Shown: positions 48,153 to 55,731 of the stretch, in pieces
Numbering within the stretch: the first letter of the stretch is position 1
How the letters are laid out: each line of letters opens with the position of its first letter
Origin: Neobacillus mesonae
GTDB taxonomy: Bacteria > Bacillota > Bacilli > Bacillales > Cytobacillaceae
Direction: 5' to 3'
DNA length: 64,000 nt
Assembly (NCBI RefSeq): GCF_023715155.1
Contig: NZ_JAMBNQ010000003.1
Span: 225,529-289,528, forward strand
Notes under the pieces: model-generated
Database searches by the model: none
What the model was told of the DNA's origin: nothing
The model's input: only the letters and a program-made list of their open reading frames with translations
Translations under genes and position numbers: made by a program

Positions 48153-48254
48153 ATGGGTTCATTAATTGTTGTAAGTCTATTTGCAATAGTAATTATTGTA
48201 GTTTTAGCAGTGGTATCTGTGAAGCTGATATTAAGGAAATGGAAACGATTTTGA
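48153..48254 (+). CDS. 33-residue single-TM peptide, possible type I toxin
   Basis: ATG GGT TCA ... TGA, 33 residues, preceded by GGGGTGA. One hydrophobic segment (LIVVSLFAIVIIVVLAVV, about 4-21) is followed by a basic aromatic tail (KLILRKWKRF). This layout (short TM, positively charged end) is typical of type I toxin peptides (TxpA/BsrG/Hok-like) and of other small membrane regulators. No antisense RNA promoter could be proved. It lies after the 174-bp repeats and before the small-gene cluster. Confidence 0.55.
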   Translation: MGSLIVVSLFAIVIIVVLAVVSVKLILRKWKRF

Positions 48255-48393
48255 AAAGCATTGCTGTTAATTTTGTTGTTCCTACTGTAAACGTTAAATA
48301 GATTTATAAGAAAACCCTGATATGTTGTATTTAAACAAAAGGTGTGGGTTTGTTTTCTGTTTCGAGTATCTTGGTATAAGGGGGAAAGGTTTA

Positions 48394-48843
48394 ATGGAAC
48401 AAGATTGGAAAGAAAAGTTTAAAGCAGAAATACTTGAGGATATAAAAAAAGAGGCAAAGCAGGAAGTGGCAGAGGAAGTTGCCAGAATTTATGTGGAAAC
48501 TACTAATTATGATGATGAAAGGATTTCTGAAAAGTTTGGAGTACCTATTTACAAAGTTCAACACTTTAGAGAAGAACATCAAAAGTTAGAGTTTGCGAAA
48601 ACCTTAGAAATAACAGCCGAACCACAATATATTGAGGATAGATTATTACCTTTTCAATGCTTACCGCAAGATATGTATGTAAGATGGGGGAAACTGGATG
48701 GGGCAAGAAATATGATATTGCTTGGTCTTCACGCAATAGGTTGGAATGATTTTTTAGAACTCCTTTCTGGTGATAAAAAGGATATCTTACGAAAGCTGTT
48801 AAATGAACAAGGTGTGGGTGATGAAGAAAATAATGAAGAATGA
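48394..48843 (+). CDS. Unknown protein with HTH-like segment
   Basis: 149 residues, ATG with GGGGGAAAGG SD (an in-frame upstream ATG at 48322 has no SD). N-terminal charged helix (EQDWKEKFKAEILEDIKKEAKQEVAEEVARIY), then an HTH-like YDDERISEKFGVPIYKVQHFREEHQK (about 41-66) and a helical rest with an acidic C-terminus. It overlaps the next gene by about 23 bp. Likely a regulator or DNA-binding component of the unknown cargo module. Function unassigned. Confidence 0.65.
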   Translation: MEQDWKEKFKAEILEDIKKEAKQEVAEEVARIYVETTNYDDERISEKFGVPIYKVQHFREEHQKLEFAKTLEITAEPQYIEDRLLPFQCLPQDMYVRWGKLDGARNMILLGLHAIGWNDFLELLSGDKKDILRKLLNEQGVGDEENNEE

Positions 48844-49027
48844 GCAAGAAATACCAAAAGAATATTGTCCGTTCTGTGGTAAGAATTTGATAAGAGTACC
48901 TTCGGAACAAGAACAAAAGAAATACAACCTTCGTTATGTCAGTGAAAAAATTGGTATATCCAATTGGGATTCAATTGTTGCCTGGAAATGCCCATATTGT
49001 TTAAATACATGGAAGAGGAAGTTATAA
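48821..49027 (+). CDS. Small zinc-ribbon protein
   Basis: 68 residues. CPFC (about 16-19) and CPYC (about 57-60) form a four-Cys zinc site (CPFCGKNLIRV... AWKCPYCLNTWKRK). ATG 48821 is the best start, with the AAGGTG-type SD inside the end of the previous gene. An ATG at 48803 is an alternative. It overlaps the HTH-like gene, so the two are co-translated. Function unknown. Confidence 0.65.
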   Translation: MKKIMKNEQEIPKEYCPFCGKNLIRVPSEQEQKKYNLRYVSEKIGISNWDSIVAWKCPYCLNTWKRKL

Positions 49028-49186
49028 CTTTGGATATGCAGTGTTTATTTATTCCATTACTTCGGGAATTTACTCAAAATGGCATGATTGATAGTTTGGA
49101 ATATCAAACCTAACTGGGGTTCATAGGGTTGAAAAGATTATAGACCAAGTGTACATACGAAACCAAAACTATAGGGAGTGTTGGTA

Positions 49187-49657
49187 ATGGAGCTTAAACC
49201 TCACAGAGAACCGCAAAAGATAACATTTGACCAGTATAAAGAATATACTCCAGAAAAGGTTGAAATGTTTGAGAACAATCTGTTTTTCAGCGAAGACGAA
49301 CGGATAAAAATGCTTTTGTTATTAATGCAGAATGTAGGATTAGAAACAATGGTGAAAAACTTGCCGATAAAAACCCGAAAGGAATTGGGAGAAATCGTGG
49401 AAGAAATGGAAATGGAACGAAAATGCACAGAGATTGTTGAACAAGTGGTTTTACAATTTGGTCGTTCGCTCAACATGAATCATGAGTATCAATATAACAA
49501 GAAAAATAATACTTTATATATCTATTGCTATGTTCTCGATACGAATTCTCTTTGGTATTATCGTTATTATTACAACAGCGAAGATGATAAATTTATTGAA
49601 ACGGAGAAACAAGGATTAGAGTCTGCGGAAACAATACGAAGATTAATGAATAAATAA
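49187..49657 (+). CDS. Unknown protein of the small-gene module
   Basis: 156 residues, ATG with AGGGAG SD. Acidic and helical, ending in a strand-rich region with aromatic residues (DTNSLWYYRYYYNSEDDKFIETEKQGL). No motif or family recognised, no membrane segment or signal peptide. It lies 160 bp after the zinc-ribbon gene and 29 bp before the next small gene, so it may share a transcript with that gene. Confidence 0.6.
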   Translation: MELKPHREPQKITFDQYKEYTPEKVEMFENNLFFSEDERIKMLLLLMQNVGLETMVKNLPIKTRKELGEIVEEMEMERKCTEIVEQVVLQFGRSLNMNHEYQYNKKNNTLYIYCYVLDTNSLWYYRYYYNSEDDKFIETEKQGLESAETIRRLMNK

Positions 49658-49685
49658 CTTGTTATTTTTTGGAGGAGCGATAGTT

Positions 49686-49856
49686 ATGCCGATTCATGCT
49701 GTCATCTCATCTGATAAAAAGAAACTGGAAAAACAGATTCAAGCATTGAAGTATCAATTGGAACAAGATATCAATGATAAGGATAAAAAAATTCACTCCC
49801 AAGCATTGGCAGTATTAGAATTGACCCTTGAAAATTCTTACATGCGGTCATTATAA
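49686..49856 (+). CDS. Small coiled-coil protein
   Basis: 56 residues, ATG with a good GGAGG SD. KKKLEKQIQALKYQLEQDINDKDKKIHSQALAVLELTLE (about 11-49) is predicted to be mostly one coiled coil. The hydrophobic leucine and isoleucine heptads suggest a dimerising partner or an assembly factor. It is followed 72 bp later by structured repeat copy 3. Confidence 0.55.
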   Translation: MPIHAVISSDKKKLEKQIQALKYQLEQDINDKDKKIHSQALAVLELTLENSYMRSL

Positions 49857-49928
49857 AAAATACAGGTCAGCATCGAAAACTTCTCTACCATTTTTACAGG
49901 GAAGTTTGTTTTTTTAAACTTTTCTTAT

Positions 49929-50097
49929 ACTGGTGTTATATCCCTTTTTATTGTAATCTTAAAGTGGATAACGATACTGGACATTTATCGTTGTCCATAT
50001 AACCGAGCTTTAAGGTTTGGTTCATTAAAGGTTATTTACGAGAACGACCAGGAAGCCACCTTTTTGCCTAATGCGGAGCTTGGGGTGGTTTTTCCAT
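49929..50097 (+). ncRNA. Structured repeat RNA-like element, copy 3
   Basis: P1 GGATAACGATA (49966-49976)/TATCGTTGTCC (49986-49996, 11 bp), P2 AACCGAGCT (50001-50009)/GGTTTGGTT (50014-50022), ACGAGAACGACCAGGA linker, terminator CCACC (50056-50060)/GGTGG (50084-50088) and TTTTT. This is the best formed of the three. P1 differs in sequence from copy 1 while keeping its pairing. Confidence 0.78.
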
Positions 50098-50188
50098 TTG
50101 TGATTTCAAATTTTTACACTGATTTACATATAGATGTAAGGTTTAGAAAATGATTTGGAAAAATTACATTTATAATGAGGTGGTTTCA

Positions 50189-50329
50189 ATGTCATTAAAA
50201 TGGAAGAAAAGAACCCCGATAGTTAATCCCAATAGAAGACCGATGTCTGTTGACCATGAATCTGATTTGGAAAAAGTACGGAAAATGAATGAAAAAGCTC
50301 TTCGACTTCTTGCAAAATTAGGATACTAA
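50189..50329 (+). CDS. 46-residue basic protein
   Basis: ATG 50189 with GAGGTGG SD, encoding a 46-residue basic protein (KWKKRTP... ESDLEKVRKMNEKALRLLAKLGY). Two thirds is a probable amphipathic helix. No family recognised. It is followed after 15 bp by a second tiny gene, and the two may be one operon at the right end of the island. Confidence 0.5.
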   Translation: MSLKWKKRTPIVNPNRRPMSVDHESDLEKVRKMNEKALRLLAKLGY

Positions 50330-50344
50330 GGGGGTATTTTAACA

Positions 50345-50497
50345 ATGGGTGCAAAGAAATTCGTGGCTAAATCAAGAGTTTATTGCCCCCTTCCTTCTCC
50401 TTCTCCAATGACTGCTAAACGAGAAAGGGAAACAAAGGAGCTTCTTGAATTTTTAGAAAGACTAAAAAGGAAATGGTTTTTCCTTAGAAAATCGTGA
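50345..50497 (+). CDS. 50-residue basic protein
   Basis: ATG with a GGGGG-type SD, encoding 50 residues. A proline/serine stretch (CPLPSPSPM) is followed by a basic helix (AKRERETKELLEFLERLKRKWFFLRKS). No domain recognised. Too short to judge function. The SD and the tight spacing to the previous small gene support it being real. Confidence 0.5.
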   Translation: MGAKKFVAKSRVYCPLPSPSPMTAKRERETKELLEFLERLKRKWFFLRKS

Positions 50498-50687
50498 CGG
50501 TTTTCACTTGATGCACCAAGCAAGAGAAACACAAATATAAATTCAATAAAATTGTATTTTTATACATAAAATACTTAAATTTTTGTTTAAATTAATTTAT
50601 TTCGCACAAATACATTTGGGTGAAATTGATATAACATATGATATTAAAGGGAAAAGTTAATTTCACACAAACATATATCTAATATAA

Positions 50688-50693
50688 TGTGAT
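50688..50693 (+). repeat. Right flanking TGTGAT of island 2
   Basis: Same hexamer as 31130-31135, directly outside the inverted terminal repeat CTAATATAA (50679-50687). Confidence 0.8.
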
Positions 50694-51032
50694 GAGCCGC
50701 AGGCAGGCGAAGGATCTATACCGGCAATCTTAGAAACCACGCATCCTGATAAAGTGTTAGTCCGATTTCATGGGAGGAATATTTACGGCTGGCAAAAGCA
50801 AAGACGATCTTCTGAAGATTGGCGCGAAGTCCGCTATCTTTACCGCTATAACAAAGAAGAGCTTGAGGAATGGGCAGAACAAATTATAAAATTAACGAAG
50901 ACAAGCAAAGATTTATATCTTTTGTTTAATAATAATTCCGGCGGGGATGCGGCAGATAATGCGAAACAGATGATGCAGCTTTTACATATTGAATATGAAG
51001 GACTTGCTCCAAGACAGCTGGATTTATTTTAA
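50694..51032 (+). pseudogene. yunF: DUF72 protein, 3' fragment (split by island 2)
   Basis: Continues the DUF72 frame from the island junction: EPQAGEGSIPAIL, VLVRFHGRNIYGWQK, VRYLYRYNKEELEEW, LYLLFNNNSGGDAADNAKQM and the stop. With the 5' fragment it makes a 283-residue protein. A GTG at 50757 could start only a truncated form. The gene is therefore inactive unless the island excises. Confidence 0.93.
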
Positions 51033-51091
51033 AAGTAAGGATGTATGACGGCAGGAAAACACGTTAATTTAGGAATGTAGAAGGTGAAAAT

Positions 51092-51913
51092 ATGGAATGG
51101 ATTATATTACTTTTAGTAGGAATTGCGGCCAGTTCATTGGGGTCGCTGATCGGCATGGGCGGCGGAATCATTGTGGTGCCGGCTTTGCTGTATTTATCAA
51201 CACTTACAGCCTTTAGTCATCTGACTCCACAGGTGGTTGTCGGGACATCGCTGTTTACCATGATTTTTACAGGCCTTTCGTCCACATTGGCTTACTTGAA
51301 GCTTAAAACGGTTGACTATAAAAGCGGACTTATCTTCCTTATCGGAAGCGGACCAGGGAGTATCCTTGGGGCATGGGTGACGGAAAAATTAGACTTGCAC
51401 TCTTTTAATATTTATTTTGGGATTTTTATTTTGTTCGTCTCTATTGTCATGGTGATAAAGGAAAAGTTAAAACCTCTTCCATATAAAAAGGAAAAAGGGA
51501 TTGTCCGAAGTTTTACCGATAATAGCGGGGAAACCTTTGAATATGGCTTTAATCCAATTTTAGCTGTGGTCATCTCCTTTATTGTCGGCTTCCTGTCTGG
51601 TATATTTGGAATTGGCGGGGGATCTTTAATGGTTCCAACCATGATTTTGTTATTTTTCTTTCCGCCGCATGTAGCCACTGCGACTTCAATGTTTATGATT
51701 CTGCCCACTTCGATTTTAAGCTCCATTACACATATTGCCCTGGGAAATGTTAATTGGCTTTATGCACTGGCATTGGTTCCAGGCGCTTGGATCGGGGCAA
51801 AAGTGGGGGTTTATTTAAATTCAAGGCTTAAGAGTAAAACAATTGTATTAATCATTCGAATTATCCTCATAGTAGTTGCCGTACGGCTAATTTATGAAGG
51901 AATAACAGGGTAG
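51092..51913 (+). CDS. yunE: TSUP/TauE-SafE family membrane transporter
   Basis: 273 residues, about eight membrane segments in two similar halves. Glycine-rich GIAASSLGSLIGMGGGIIVVPALL (about 7-30) and GFLSGIFGIGGGSLMVPTMIL (about 168-188) are the family's repeated signature. Members export or import sulfite, sulfonates or related anions, and the substrate here is unknown. ATG start with a GAAGGTGA SD. It lies 7 bp before the 5'-nucleotidase-like gene in the yunE-yunD order of Bacillus. Confidence 0.9.
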   Translation: MEWIILLLVGIAASSLGSLIGMGGGIIVVPALLYLSTLTAFSHLTPQVVVGTSLFTMIFTGLSSTLAYLKLKTVDYKSGLIFLIGSGPGSILGAWVTEKLDLHSFNIYFGIFILFVSIVMVIKEKLKPLPYKKEKGIVRSFTDNSGETFEYGFNPILAVVISFIVGFLSGIFGIGGGSLMVPTMILLFFFPPHVATATSMFMILPTSILSSITHIALGNVNWLYALALVPGAWIGAKVGVYLNSRLKSKTIVLIIRIILIVVAVRLIYEGITG

Positions 51914-51920
51914 TGTTGAT

Positions 51921-53267
51921 ATGGAAAAAATTCATGTTTATCATACAAATGATGTTCACAGCCATTTAGAGCATTGGCCAAGACTCCATCATTTCATTGA
52001 GCAAGAAAGGGAACGTCATTTAACAGCCGATGAAGAGTTCTTCCTCTTTGATATTGGTGATTTTATTGATCGCTGGCATCCATTAACGGAGGCGACGATG
52101 GGGAAGGAAAATATCAAGCTTTTAAATGAACTTCAATATGATGCGGTGACAATCGGGAATAATGAAGGAGTCAATCTTCCACATGATGATTTAAATCATC
52201 TGTATGATCATGCGCATTTTGATGTACTGTCAGCAAACTTTTATTATACAAATGGGAAATACCCTGACTGGGTGCGTCCATACAAGATTTTTCAAACAAA
52301 AAAAGGGACAAAGCTCGGTGTAATCGGGTTAACAGTAAACTTTCCCCATTTATATCATTTGCTTGAATGGAAATGCACTGATCCTGTTGAGGAATTGAAA
52401 AAATGGATAGATGAGGTAAAAGAGCAGTCAGATGTCATGATCCTTCTTTCTCATCTCGGTCTCAGCATGGATGAACAGTTAGCTGAAGAGTTTCCGGAAC
52501 TGGATATAATCTTGGGTGCTCATACCCACCATGTTCTTGAAAAAGGAAAACTGGTCCATGATACACTTCTTGGAGCAGCAGGGAAGTTTGGGTTTTATGT
52601 TGGACATGTAACATTGGAGCTTGATCAGCAAAAAACGGTTCAAAACAAACAGGCAGTTCTATATGAAGTAGAATCTCTTCCAGCTGTAGTGAACGAGGCA
52701 GAGCAAATCGATTCATTTTTTAATGAGGGTAAAGGATTATTGCAAAATAAAGTCACGACATTGAACGAGACACTGGAAACAAATCCATTCCAGGAAACAG
52801 TGTTCTCAAGGCTTTTGTGTGAGGCGGTAAGGGAATGGTGCGGCGCTGATTGTGCTATGATCAATGCCGGATTGTTATTAGGGTCATTATCTGGCGATGT
52901 TACAGAATATGATTTGTTATCCATTTGTCCTCATCCGATTAACCCATGTGTAATCGAGCTGACAGGTACAGAATTATCTAAGATCATTTTGGAATCCATG
53001 GATGAATCACTGCATCATCGTGAAATTAAAGGACTTGGGTTTAGGGGAACTGTTTTGGGGATATTTGTATATGACCAAATCGAAATCCATTCAGACAGGA
53101 TTTTGGTCGGGCAAAAGCAATTAGAACCGGAAAGAACTTATTCGTTAGCTTTGCCTGATATGTTTACCTTTGGCCATTTCTTTAAAGAAGTTTTGCCGAA
53201 CAAGGAGAAAAAGTATTTTCTTCCTGAATTTCTTCGTGATATTTTAAAATGGAGACTTAAAAACTAG
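51921..53267 (+). CDS. yunD: Metallophosphatase / 5'-nucleotidase family protein
   Basis: 448 residues. Calcineurin-like metal ligands are seen in HTNDVHSH (about 7-14), DIGDFID (about 43-49), IGNNE (about 75-79), LSHLG and GAHTHH (about 194-199). A C-terminal 5'-nucleotidase domain includes CADM.../GTELSKIILESMD (about 340-360). No signal peptide is visible, so the enzyme is cytoplasmic, unlike secreted 5'-nucleotidases. The B. subtilis counterpart is YunD. The natural substrate is not known. Confidence 0.9.
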   Translation: MEKIHVYHTNDVHSHLEHWPRLHHFIEQERERHLTADEEFFLFDIGDFIDRWHPLTEATMGKENIKLLNELQYDAVTIGNNEGVNLPHDDLNHLYDHAHFDVLSANFYYTNGKYPDWVRPYKIFQTKKGTKLGVIGLTVNFPHLYHLLEWKCTDPVEELKKWIDEVKEQSDVMILLSHLGLSMDEQLAEEFPELDIILGAHTHHVLEKGKLVHDTLLGAAGKFGFYVGHVTLELDQQKTVQNKQAVLYEVESLPAVVNEAEQIDSFFNEGKGLLQNKVTTLNETLETNPFQETVFSRLLCEAVREWCGADCAMINAGLLLGSLSGDVTEYDLLSICPHPINPCVIELTGTELSKIILESMDESLHHREIKGLGFRGTVLGIFVYDQIEIHSDRILVGQKQLEPERTYSLALPDMFTFGHFFKEVLPNKEKKYFLPEFLRDILKWRLKN

Positions 53268-53334
53268 TCCTTTGCCTAGGACACATTTTTCCCTATTGAC
53301 ATAGTGTGTTAGTAGGGAAAGGAGTGTAGGACTC

Positions 53335-53637
53335 TTGATTAATCTTTTACCAATCGAGATTAACGGCCATACATTTTTGGCAGTGTCCGTGCAGCTTCCA
53401 AAAACAACGCTCTTGGCAGTTCAGAGTGATAAGGGCTATATCATGTGCGGTGCTCTTGATGTCGGTCTGCTAAATGAAAAACTTAAGGACCGTAGGATTA
53501 TTGCCGGGAGGGCAGTTGGAGTCCGTACGATTGATCAGCTGTTAGATGCTCCGCTGGAGTCAGTGACCTTGGAAGCAGAGGCATTAGGCATTCATAAAGG
53601 AATGATTGGCAGGGATGCACTGCTAAAGATGATTTAA
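53335..53637 (+). CDS. yunC: DUF1805 protein, YunC-like
   Basis: 100 residues, TTG start, AAAGGAG SD. The short beta-rich protein has the DUF1805 pattern (INGHTFLAVSVQLPKTTLLAVQSDKGYIMCGALDVGLLNEKL..., then RAVGVRTIDQLL). YunC of B. subtilis has a solved fold but no assigned role. It is followed by a terminator and lies in the yunD-yunC-yunB order. Confidence 0.88.
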   Translation: MINLLPIEINGHTFLAVSVQLPKTTLLAVQSDKGYIMCGALDVGLLNEKLKDRRIIAGRAVGVRTIDQLLDAPLESVTLEAEALGIHKGMIGRDALLKMI

Positions 53638-53665
53638 AAAGCCTGTTTAAAATGCAGGCTTTTTT
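53636..53665 (+). terminator. Rho-independent terminator of yunC
   Basis: AAAAAGCCTG (53636-53645) pairs with CAGGCTTTTTT (53655-53665). Confidence 0.9.
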
Positions 53666-53751
53666 GTTTTGCTTGTCCATATCTTACAGCCAAGTTTTTT
53701 GGGCTAGTTCACCTTTTTTTAGCATACATATAGCTAGAAGGGGTGATGAAC

Positions 53752-54543
53752 TTGGCTAAATTTCGCAAAAGACGCCTGCGGCGGGGAGCGCTGCCATTCC
53801 GATATGTCATACTGTTATCCTTTGTCTTTTTTATTTTATCGACAGCAATAGGAATCATACTGGTGAACAAAGGAATCGAACCTACGTTAATGCGCTATGC
53901 TGAAACGGAAACAAGAAATATTGCTTCGGTTGTCATCAATAAGGCCATTACAAAACGAACAACAAATGTTGGAGAAAATAATGATGTGATCGTTGTATCA
54001 GCCGGCAAAAACGGTATCGGGCAAAATGCCCAATTAAATACGGATCTCATCAACCGGGTTTTGGCGGAAACAACGGCCCAAATTCAAAAAAATATCAGGG
54101 CAGCGAAACAGGGGAAACTTGCTTCTCTTGAACAGTTGACAGATGTAGAAATTGAAACAGAAGATTCGTCCGATAATGAAACCATTACATGGTATGTGCC
54201 ATTGGGGCAATCAACAAATATTGCCTTATTGGGAAACCTAGGTCCGAAAATTCCCGTCAAATTTCATGCGATCGGTGAAGTGGAACCGGATGTTAAAATA
54301 AAAAAAGAAGAAATGGGGATTAACAATACTTGGATAGAAGTTTCTGTAGACGTTGAAGTATCCGTACAAATTATTACACCGTTTGCGACGGATATAACGA
54401 AGCTAAAGCAAAGTATTCCAGTCGGCGGCCAGCTGGTGGAAGGAGAAGTTCCGCAGTTTTATAACAGCGGCGGGGGAGTCACTCCTTCTTTTCAAGTTCC
54501 AATAGAGGAAAAGCAAGATAAATCCAAAAAGAAGAAAAATTAA
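53752..54543 (+). CDS. yunB: Sporulation protein YunB
   Basis: About 263 residues. The basic N-terminus (KFRKRRLRRGALPFRY) leads into one membrane segment (about 18-40). The rest is an extracytoplasmic domain with YAETETRNIASVVINKAI (about 54-71) and VEPDVKIKKEEMGINNTWIEVSVDVEVSVQIITPF near the end, the YunB/SpoIIR-adjacent type known from sporulating Bacillaceae. TTG 53752 lies 8 bp after AGGGG. An ATG at 53746 is too close to the SD. Its presence supports an endospore-former. Confidence 0.88.
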   Translation: MAKFRKRRLRRGALPFRYVILLSFVFFILSTAIGIILVNKGIEPTLMRYAETETRNIASVVINKAITKRTTNVGENNDVIVVSAGKNGIGQNAQLNTDLINRVLAETTAQIQKNIRAAKQGKLASLEQLTDVEIETEDSSDNETITWYVPLGQSTNIALLGNLGPKIPVKFHAIGEVEPDVKIKKEEMGINNTWIEVSVDVEVSVQIITPFATDITKLKQSIPVGGQLVEGEVPQFYNSGGGVTPSFQVPIEEKQDKSKKKKN

Positions 54544-54576
54544 AGGACTATCCGCATGGACAGTCCTACTTTTTCT
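54544..54576 (+). terminator. Terminator shared by yunB and lytH
   Basis: AGGACT and AGTCCT arms with inner TCC/GGA make a hairpin between the convergent genes, followed on the plus strand by ACTTTTTC. Confidence 0.65.
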
Positions 54577-55558
54577 TTCTCATTTCCATCCGTTCAAGCT
54601 GTTTCCATCTTGCTAAATGTGGATAAGGGTCGAATGACCATTCTAATCTTCCATTGTCTTTATACATCCCATAATGTAAATGAGGCGGGAATTTTCCAGA
54701 GGTTCCAGGAGGACCGTAGCCAGTGCTTCCTACTCCGCCGATTACCGTTCCCGGCTCGACAATTTGACCGACGTGGATATCTTTTGCGAACCCGCTTAGA
54801 TGTGCAAAGTAATGGTACGTATTATTGATGTCACGGATTCCAATCCTCCAGCCGCCATACTTATTCCAGCCCTTAATTTCCACTACTCCATAGCAAGTAG
54901 CTCTTACTGGAACGCCATAACCTGCAAAAATGTCAGTTCCTTCATGAATCCGCCGGCCGCCCCAGCCTCGTCTGTCTCCCCATGTACTCCGGTAACTGTG
55001 GTTGCTATGAAGGGGCACAGGAAACACCCGCTTGTCTAAATCAAGCCTGCCAAAGTGGCGGTACAGCTTTGCATAGGTCGCGATGCTGCCAACAGTGCGA
55101 TCGCGTTTATAATAATTCCATAAACCAATTTTTATATTATCGTGATCGACCCCGTAGGCTGTCAGATAATTGGCCATCGCATATAAGACATCTTCATCTT
55201 GATTCAGGCTTGCCTTGCCATCCCCATTCCCATCAACTCCAATCCCGTTAAAAAATTGTATAATTGCAGGATTTTCCTCAAGAAGATTCGGATTGGCCGG
55301 CCCTGCCCAAACTTCCTTTGGGAAATAAATACCCAAAACTCCATTTGGTTTTGGCAGATCACGGCGGACTGAGCGCATATTTCTTTCATATTGGTCAATG
55401 GCCGCTAAATAATACCATGGGACCTGGGTAACTGTTTCAACCTTTTTATAGAGAAGCATTCTTTCTTGGTATGGATTGGCACCCGGTTCTTTTGCCTGAA
55501 CCGTGAATGCTGTATTAAAACAAAAAAGAAAGGCTCCAATGAATAGAGCAGCACGCAA
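54566..55558 (-). CDS. lytH: M23 peptidase LytH-like (L-Ala-D-Glu endopeptidase)
   Basis: 330 residues, TTG start with a GGAAGGAGAG SD. A signal peptide (LFIGAFLFCFNTAFTVQA, about 5-22) is followed by a helical domain and a C-terminal peptidase M23 domain. Zinc ligands appear in HEGTDIFAGYG (about 209-219) and HLHYGMY (about 292-298). LytH acts in spore cortex maturation in B. subtilis and is expressed late in the mother cell. Opposite strand to yunB and lipA. Confidence 0.9.
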   Translation of the reverse strand: MRAALFIGAFLFCFNTAFTVQAKEPGANPYQERMLLYKKVETVTQVPWYYLAAIDQYERNMRSVRRDLPKPNGVLGIYFPKEVWAGPANPNLLEENPAIIQFFNGIGVDGNGDGKASLNQDEDVLYAMANYLTAYGVDHDNIKIGLWNYYKRDRTVGSIATYAKLYRHFGRLDLDKRVFPVPLHSNHSYRSTWGDRRGWGGRRIHEGTDIFAGYGVPVRATCYGVVEIKGWNKYGGWRIGIRDINNTYHYFAHLSGFAKDIHVGQIVEPGTVIGGVGSTGYGPPGTSGKFPPHLHYGMYKDNGRLEWSFDPYPHLARWKQLERMEMRKKK

Positions 55559-55731
55559 AGGAATCTCTCCTTCCGATTAAATTACAAGTTTAGTTTATGA
55601 ATTATAAGAAATTTCATTATCGCTAATATATGGTAAGTGTTTCAAACCAAAAAAGTTTGCTATCTTGTGGTTACGGGAATCGTATGTTAAAGTGACATCA
55701 GAAGAAGTATTTTTCAATGGGGGGGCTAAAA

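Larger units (their letters stand above)
31136..50687. mobile_element. Island 2: GInt-like element with RM, CBASS and repeated RNA-like units
   Basis: 19,552 bp, bounded by TTATATTAG (31136-31144) and its inverted copy CTAATATAA (50679-50687), flanked by TGTGAT on both sides and inserted inside a DUF72 gene. Order: HTH gene, three tyrosine recombinases, coiled-coil gene, type I RM, structured repeat 1, CBASS, structured repeat 2, 174-bp tandem repeats, small unknown genes, structured repeat 3, two tiny genes. Base composition is more AT-rich than the flanks. The four-gene recombination module resembles ginABCD of GInt islands and, more distantly, Tn554-type tnpABC. Confidence 0.9.

Noticed and set aside
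44371..50097. Retron or tracrRNA interpretation of the three structured repeats
   Set aside because: No reverse transcriptase, Cas protein or CRISPR repeat is found in the island. The fold is retained as an unknown RNA or boundary site.
54556..55251. Plus-strand frames opposite the LytH-like gene
   Set aside because: Shadows of the well-supported minus-strand M23 peptidase gene.
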